From an uncultured Roseburia sp. (GTDB lineage Bacteria; Bacillota; Clostridia; Lachnospirales; Lachnospiraceae), in contig CAMENQ010000068.1 in the NCBI GenBank assembly GCA_945928585.1, positions 1 through 9,647 of the forward strand: DNA of 9,647 nt, in the 5' to 3' direction. The stretch's first letter is position 1. Each line of letters begins with the position of its first letter. A program made the translations under genes and the position numbers. Below are positions 6,484-9,647 of the stretch, in pieces. Under the pieces are notes generated by a model. It saw only the letters and a list, made by a program, of their open reading frames with translations, was not told the origin of the DNA and made no database searches.

Positions 6484-6734
6484 AATGGCAGTTAAATATT
6501 TAACACGATGACGAGACGAGTAAGTTTTGCAGAAGGGATTACAGAGAGGAATGATGGCTGAGAACATTCCATTCCGGTGAGACTGAAGACTACCTCTGAG
6601 TGGCCCTAATCCGGCCCGGTGATTACGTTATAATCAAATGAGCGGCAGATATAAATACATTTATATTTGCAAGTAAAGGTGGAACCGCGATTATTCGTCC
6701 TTACAGTACATTTATGTATTGTAAGGATTTTTTT
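6484..6734 (+). promoter_or_regulatory. T-box riboswitch controlling thrS
   Basis: A leader RNA that binds uncharged tRNA-Thr and switches between antiterminator and terminator. Stem I signatures are present: GAGTAAG (6518-6524), ACAGAGAGG (6541-6549), and the apical hairpin GGAATG/CATTCC (6548-6553 / 6565-6570) enclosing ATGGCTGAGAA. The candidate specifier is ACC at 6592-6594, within GAAGACTACCTCTGAG; ACT just before it is also a Thr codon read by the same GGU anticodon. A small hairpin, GATTA/TAATC (6621-6635), is a likely stem III. The T-box proper, AAAGGTGGAACCGCG, is at 6675-6689, with the UGGA acceptor-end site at 6680-6683. Antiterminator pairing of GTAA(A)GG with CCTTAC and GCG with CGT competes with the terminator. 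Threonine specificity is supported by the downstream thrS; I did not fold the complete stem I. Confidence 0.92.
6698..6734 (+). terminator. T-box intrinsic terminator
   Basis: Arms 6698-6710 and 6715-6727 form a 13-bp stem with one G-U wobble. The loop is TTTA, followed by seven T (6728-6734). The left arm (CCTTAC) is shared with the antiterminator helix, as expected for T-box switching. Confidence 0.93.
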
Positions 6735-6750
6735 ATCTGAGGAGAAAAGT

Positions 6751-6775
6751 GCCGCTGCCAAGCGGCGCTTAGGGA
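6751..6775. repeat. GC-rich hairpin repeat, copy 1
   Basis: This 25-nt unit matches 6837-6861 at 21 of 25 positions. It contains the hairpin GCCGCT-GCCA-AGCGGC (6751-6766) followed by GCTTAGGGA. Differences between the copies are at the first base, two loop bases and one base in the tail, so stem-forming capacity is largely retained. Confidence 0.75.
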
Positions 6776-6810
6776 AAAAACAGAGCAGCAGTATGAAAAA
6801 TCGCAACCAG

Positions 6811-6830
6811 AAATTCGCGAATGCGAATTT
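6811..6830. repeat. Palindrome between the two GC-rich repeats
   Basis: AAATTCGC (6811-6818) and GCGAATTT (6823-6830) are perfect inverted copies around GAAT. The inner ATTCGCGAAT (6813-6822) is itself a 10-bp palindrome and also occurs as the first ten bases of the window. It lies 6 nt before the second GC-rich repeat. Confidence 0.75.
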
Positions 6831-6836
6831 GCAAGC

Positions 6837-6861
6837 ACCGCTGCCGGGCGGCGCTTTGGGA
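6837..6861. repeat. GC-rich hairpin repeat, copy 2
   Basis: Second copy of the 25-nt unit found at 6751-6775, in direct orientation 86 nt downstream. It can form CCGC-TGCCGG-GCGG (6838-6851). The pair flanks the palindrome at 6811-6830, giving a composite structure. Confidence 0.75.
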
Positions 6862-6905
6862 GAAACCAAAAGCAACATCATAAAAAAAGAAAGGACGAAA
6901 AAACA

Positions 6906-8867
6906 ATGAAGATTACATTAAAAGATGGTTCTGTAAAGGAATATTCTCAGGCTATGTCTGTTATTGACATTGCAAAGGATATAAGTGAGGGTCTTGCAAG
7001 AGTGGCATGTGCCGGAGAAGTAAACGGAGAGGTTGTAGACCTTAGAACAGTAATAAATGAGGATATAAATTTAAGTATTTTAACATTTGAGGATGAAAAG
7101 GGAAAGGCAGCATACCGCCACACTTGTTCCCATGTACTTGCAGAAGCAGTAAAGAGACTGTATCCAGAGGCAAAGCTTGCCATAGGCCCGTCTATAGACA
7201 CAGGCTTTTATTATGATTTCGAACATGAGCCATTTTCAAGAGAGGATTTGGATAAAATCGAAGCAGAGATGAAGAAGGTCATCAAGGAAAATGCTGATAT
7301 AGAGAGATTTGAGCTTCCAAGGGAAGAAGCAATTAAATTTATGGAGGAAAAAAACGAGCCATATAAGGTAGAACTTATAAAAGATCTGCCGGAAGATGCA
7401 GTTATTTCCTTCTACAGACAGGGTGACTTCACAGACCTTTGCGCAGGCCCGCATCTTATGAAGACAGGTATAATTAAGTCATTTAGGCTTATATCTTCAT
7501 CAGGAGCATACTGGAGAGGCAATTCAGATAATAAAATGCTTGCCAGAATATACGGTACGGCATATACAAAGAAGGCAGATCTTGATGCTTACTTAGAGCA
7601 TCTTGAGGATATAAAGAAAAGAGATCACAATAAGCTTGGCCGAGAGATGGAAATATTTACAACTGTTGATGTTATCGGACAGGGACTTCCTCTTATTATG
7701 CCAAACGGTGTAATCATAATGAATACTCTTAAGAGATGGATAGAGGATGAGGAAACAAAGAGAGGCTATATAAGAACACAGACACCTCTTATGGCAAAGA
7801 GTGACCTTTACAAGATTTCAGGACACTGGGATCACTACAAGGACGGAATGTTTGTACTTGGTGATGAGGAAAAGGATGATGAAGTATTTGCATTAAGACC
7901 TATGACATGTCCATTCCAGTATTATGTATACAAGGCAAGCCAGAAGAGCTATCGTGACCTGCCATGCAGATACGGTGAAACCTCAACACTTTTCAGAAAT
8001 GAGGATTCAGGAGAAATGCATGGACTTACAAGAGTTCGTCAGTTTACAATTTCAGAGGGACATCTTATTGTAAGACCAGACCAGATGGTAAAGGAATTTA
8101 AGGATTGTATAGCACTTGCCCAGTATTGTCTGCAGACACTTGGCGTAGAGGAGGATGTAACATATCATCTTTCAAAGTGGGATCCTGCTGATACAAAGAA
8201 GTATATTGGTGCTCCAGAGGTATGGGAGGAAACTGAGCAGCATATAAGGGATATATTAAATGAATTAAATATTCCGTTTGTGGAGGACGTAGGAGAAGCA
8301 GCCTTCTATGGACCAAAGGTAGACATTAATGCTAAAAATGTATACGGCAAGGAAGATACAATGATTACAATTCAGTGGGATGCCCTTCTTGCAGAGCAGT
8401 TTGATATGTACTACATCGATGAAAAGGGTGAGAAGGTAAGACCATATATTATCCACAGAACATCAATGGGCTGTTACGAGAGAACTATTGCATGGCTTAT
8501 TGAAAAGTATGCAGGTCTGTTCCCTACATGGCTTTGTCCTGAACAGGTAAGAGTACTTCCTATTTCAGAAAAATATGCTGATTATGCAAAGAAGGTAGAG
8601 GAAGAACTTAAAAATAATGATATCAGAGCTTCAGTGGACAACAGGGCAGAAAAGATAGGCTTTAAGATAAGAGATGCCAGACTTAAGAGAGTTCCTTATA
8701 TGCTTGTAGTAGGACAGAAGGAAGAGGAAGAAGGAAAGGTATCAGTAAGAAGCCGTTACTTAGGAGATGAAGGACAGAAGGATTTGTCTGTATTCATAGA
8801 TGATATCTGTAAGGAAATCAGAACTAAGGAAATCAGAAAAATAGAGGTTACTGAGGAAAGCAAGTAA
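6906..8867 (+). CDS. thrS: Threonyl-tRNA synthetase
   Basis: Class II synthetase that charges tRNA-Thr in the cytoplasm; 653 aa, full length. Domains in order: TGS (1-62), editing domain (about 65-225), catalytic core (about 240-540) and anticodon-binding domain (about 545-645). The editing site that removes mischarged serine is present: H72xxxH76 in HTCSHVL and C179/H183 in DLCAGPH. The catalytic zinc ligands align as C335 (RPMTCPF), H386 (SEGHLI) and H517 (YIIHRTS). Motif 2 is seen as RNEDSGEMHGLTRVRQF. Motif 3 reads HRTSMGCYERTIAWL rather than the E. coli form HRAILGSMERF, which I recognise as a variant found in clostridial enzymes. The start at 6906 gives a complete TGS domain, with AAGGA (6891-6895) 10 nt upstream. 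Expression is controlled by the T-box. No terminator follows before the next gene, 75 nt away. Confidence 0.97.
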   Translation: MKITLKDGSVKEYSQAMSVIDIAKDISEGLARVACAGEVNGEVVDLRTVINEDINLSILTFEDEKGKAAYRHTCSHVLAEAVKRLYPEAKLAIGPSIDTGFYYDFEHEPFSREDLDKIEAEMKKVIKENADIERFELPREEAIKFMEEKNEPYKVELIKDLPEDAVISFYRQGDFTDLCAGPHLMKTGIIKSFRLISSSGAYWRGNSDNKMLARIYGTAYTKKADLDAYLEHLEDIKKRDHNKLGREMEIFTTVDVIGQGLPLIMPNGVIIMNTLKRWIEDEETKRGYIRTQTPLMAKSDLYKISGHWDHYKDGMFVLGDEEKDDEVFALRPMTCPFQYYVYKASQKSYRDLPCRYGETSTLFRNEDSGEMHGLTRVRQFTISEGHLIVRPDQMVKEFKDCIALAQYCLQTLGVEEDVTYHLSKWDPADTKKYIGAPEVWEETEQHIRDILNELNIPFVEDVGEAAFYGPKVDINAKNVYGKEDTMITIQWDALLAEQFDMYYIDEKGEKVRPYIIHRTSMGCYERTIAWLIEKYAGLFPTWLCPEQVRVLPISEKYADYAKKVEEELKNNDIRASVDNRAEKIGFKIRDARLKRVPYMLVVGQKEEEEGKVSVRSRYLGDEGQKDLSVFIDDICKEIRTKEIRKIEVTEESK

Positions 8868-8942
8868 CCCGGAGCTGTATAATGTATACCGGATTCGAGT
8901 CGGGATGAATAAAGAGGAGTTATGTAAAAGGAAAGGGTATAT

Positions 8943-9578
8943 ATGGAGAAGAAGGATTTTAAAAGTAAATGGGATAATTACTGGTATTATTATAAGTATC
9001 ATACACTGGCAGGCATATTTGTACTTGTGGTTATTGTGCTTATAGTAATATCCTGCACTAACAGGGATGTTGAGGTAGAGCTTACCCTTGTAGATACTAC
9101 TGCACTTGTAAATGACATTGATATGAAAGAAGAAATCTATGCAGATTTTGGAGGGAAGAATGACCTTGATACAGAAGGTCTGCTTATGAGATCCCAGGCT
9201 GATTATGTAGATGATATTACTGCAGAGAGAACAGGTGCAAAAAGTATAGCAGGAGCTATTGAATCAGGCGAGATTGACGGGATTTTTGTTTATAGGGGCA
9301 TAGAAATCAGGCAGGAGTATGTTGGAAATATAGAAAAAGTACTTCCACAGGATTTACTTGATGAGCTTGATGAGTACCTTATAGGTTATCTTATGGTTGA
9401 TGACAATGGTGACACATATGACTCTGAAATAACTGCAGGCATTGTAGTCAATGAAGCAAAGCGTTTTGTGGAGACTTATGGCGACATAGAGGATTATGTG
9501 GTTTTACAGATACCGGAAAATTGTCAGCATCCGGAAAATGTTATTGCTTTTATAAAATATCTTTTTGATATACAGTAA
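8943..9578 (+). CDS. Membrane-anchored or lipoprotein of unknown function
   Basis: A 211-aa protein that I do not recognise as a named family. The N-terminus is charged and aromatic (KWDNYWYYYKYH, 9-20), followed by one hydrophobic segment (21-37) ending VISC. C38 fits a lipobox (V-I-S-C), so it could be a lipoprotein with a long basic n-region; otherwise it is a single-pass protein with an inside N-terminus. The remaining roughly 170 residues would lie outside the cell. They are acidic, without cysteine motifs or catalytic signatures I can name, apart from one lone Cys in ENCQHPENV near the C-terminus. AAAGG (8932-8936) lies 6 nt before ATG. It follows thrS by 75 nt with no clear terminator and only a weak isolated TATAAT (8878-8883), so partial co-transcription with thrS is possible. 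Start, length and reading frame are convincing; the function is unknown. Confidence 0.8.
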   Translation: MEKKDFKSKWDNYWYYYKYHTLAGIFVLVVIVLIVISCTNRDVEVELTLVDTTALVNDIDMKEEIYADFGGKNDLDTEGLLMRSQADYVDDITAERTGAKSIAGAIESGEIDGIFVYRGIEIRQEYVGNIEKVLPQDLLDELDEYLIGYLMVDDNGDTYDSEITAGIVVNEAKRFVETYGDIEDYVVLQIPENCQHPENVIAFIKYLFDIQ

Positions 9579-9647
9579 AATATATGAAAAATGCTGTAGC
9601 ACTAAGAAAATTTTATACAGTACCCGGGTGCCATATGGATATATAAT

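Larger units (their letters stand above)
6735..6905 (+). other. Post-T-box leader segment with repeat-like content
   Basis: After the T-box terminator most leaders run quickly to the ribosome binding site, but here 171 nt intervene. The segment is locally much richer in G and C than its surroundings and contains two related GC-rich hairpin repeats and a palindrome (listed separately). A frame with ATG at 6793 could encode a 38-aa basic peptide whose TGA (6907-6909) overlaps the thrS ATG as ATGA, but no good ribosome binding site precedes that ATG, so I do not call it a gene. AAGGA at 6891-6895 serves thrS. The segment may be an inserted interspersed repeat. Confidence 0.6.

Noticed and set aside
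6491..6504. Perfect 14-bp palindrome GTTAAATATTTAAC early in the T-box leader
   Set aside because: It is AT-only apart from its ends and lies where the base of stem I is expected; no operator role can be supported.
6667..6909. 80-aa open frame starting at TTG inside the T-box
   Set aside because: It begins in the antiterminator, runs through the terminator T-tract and has no ribosome binding site. Only the ATG at 6793 within it deserves mention.
8914..8927. AGGAG followed by ATGTAA, a start-stop minimal frame before the last gene
   Set aside because: The spacing from AGGAG to ATG is only 3 nt and the real start at 8943 has its own AAAGG, so coincidence is likely.
8868..8942. Terminator between thrS and the downstream gene
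   Set aside because: Only a short GTATA/TATAC hairpin (8877-8889) is present and no T-tract follows.
1..9647. CRISPR array, tRNA or rRNA genes, c-di-GMP riboswitch
   Set aside because: No regularly spaced direct repeats, no tRNA cloverleaf or rRNA signatures, and no recognisable GEMM-type motif before any gene.

Overview
The window looks like chromosomal DNA from a low-GC member of the Bacillota, class Clostridia, probably family Lachnospiraceae. I base this on the AT-rich codon use, the AGGAG/AAAGGA-type ribosome binding sites, a T-box leader in front of thrS, an iscR-nifS-nifU cluster of the clostridial kind, and two multidomain c-di-GMP proteins. The family assignment is inference. All eight convincing genes are on the + strand.

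Layout. Positions 1-260 hold no gene but carry a large nested palindrome: an inner hairpin with 66-67 bp arms inside an outer pair of 32-nt arms. A 10-bp direct repeat flanks the inner hairpin, so the inner part may have inserted into the loop of an older palindrome. A good promoter (275-303) then drives a GAF-PAS-GGDEF-EAL protein (343-2529). It is followed by a membrane protein with an extracytoplasmic ABC_sub_bind-like sensor and a cytoplasmic GGDEF domain (2585-4258). Together they form a c-di-GMP signalling pair.

The Fe-S assembly cluster comes next: an IscR-like Rrf2 regulator (4350-4781), a group I cysteine desulfurase (4785-5969) and an IscU-type scaffold (6006-6446). Its likely promoter starts inside the stop codon of the preceding gene. 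A strong hairpin with a T-tract lies between that promoter and iscR, and its arm sequence ATATCTGATAA recurs inside iscR. Autoregulation or attenuation is therefore plausible.

A T-box riboswitch with its own promoter (6455-6483) and terminator (ending 6734) controls thrS (6906-8867). Between the T-box terminator and thrS lies a 170-nt segment unlike the surrounding DNA. It has two GC-rich imperfect repeats around a palindrome, and looks like an interspersed repeat element or extra leader. thrS is followed by a small membrane-anchored or lipoprotein of unknown function (8943-9578). The last 69 bases contain no recognisable gene.

How the genes connect: nifS supplies persulfide sulfur, the scaffold builds clusters, and IscR probably senses cluster status. 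ThrRS is separately tuned by uncharged tRNA-Thr, although no terminator separates it from the isc genes, so read-through into the T-box is possible. No complete new system (defence, CRISPR, retron, toxin-antitoxin) is visible. The most unusual material is non-coding: the nested palindrome, the isc leader and the post-T-box repeat segment.
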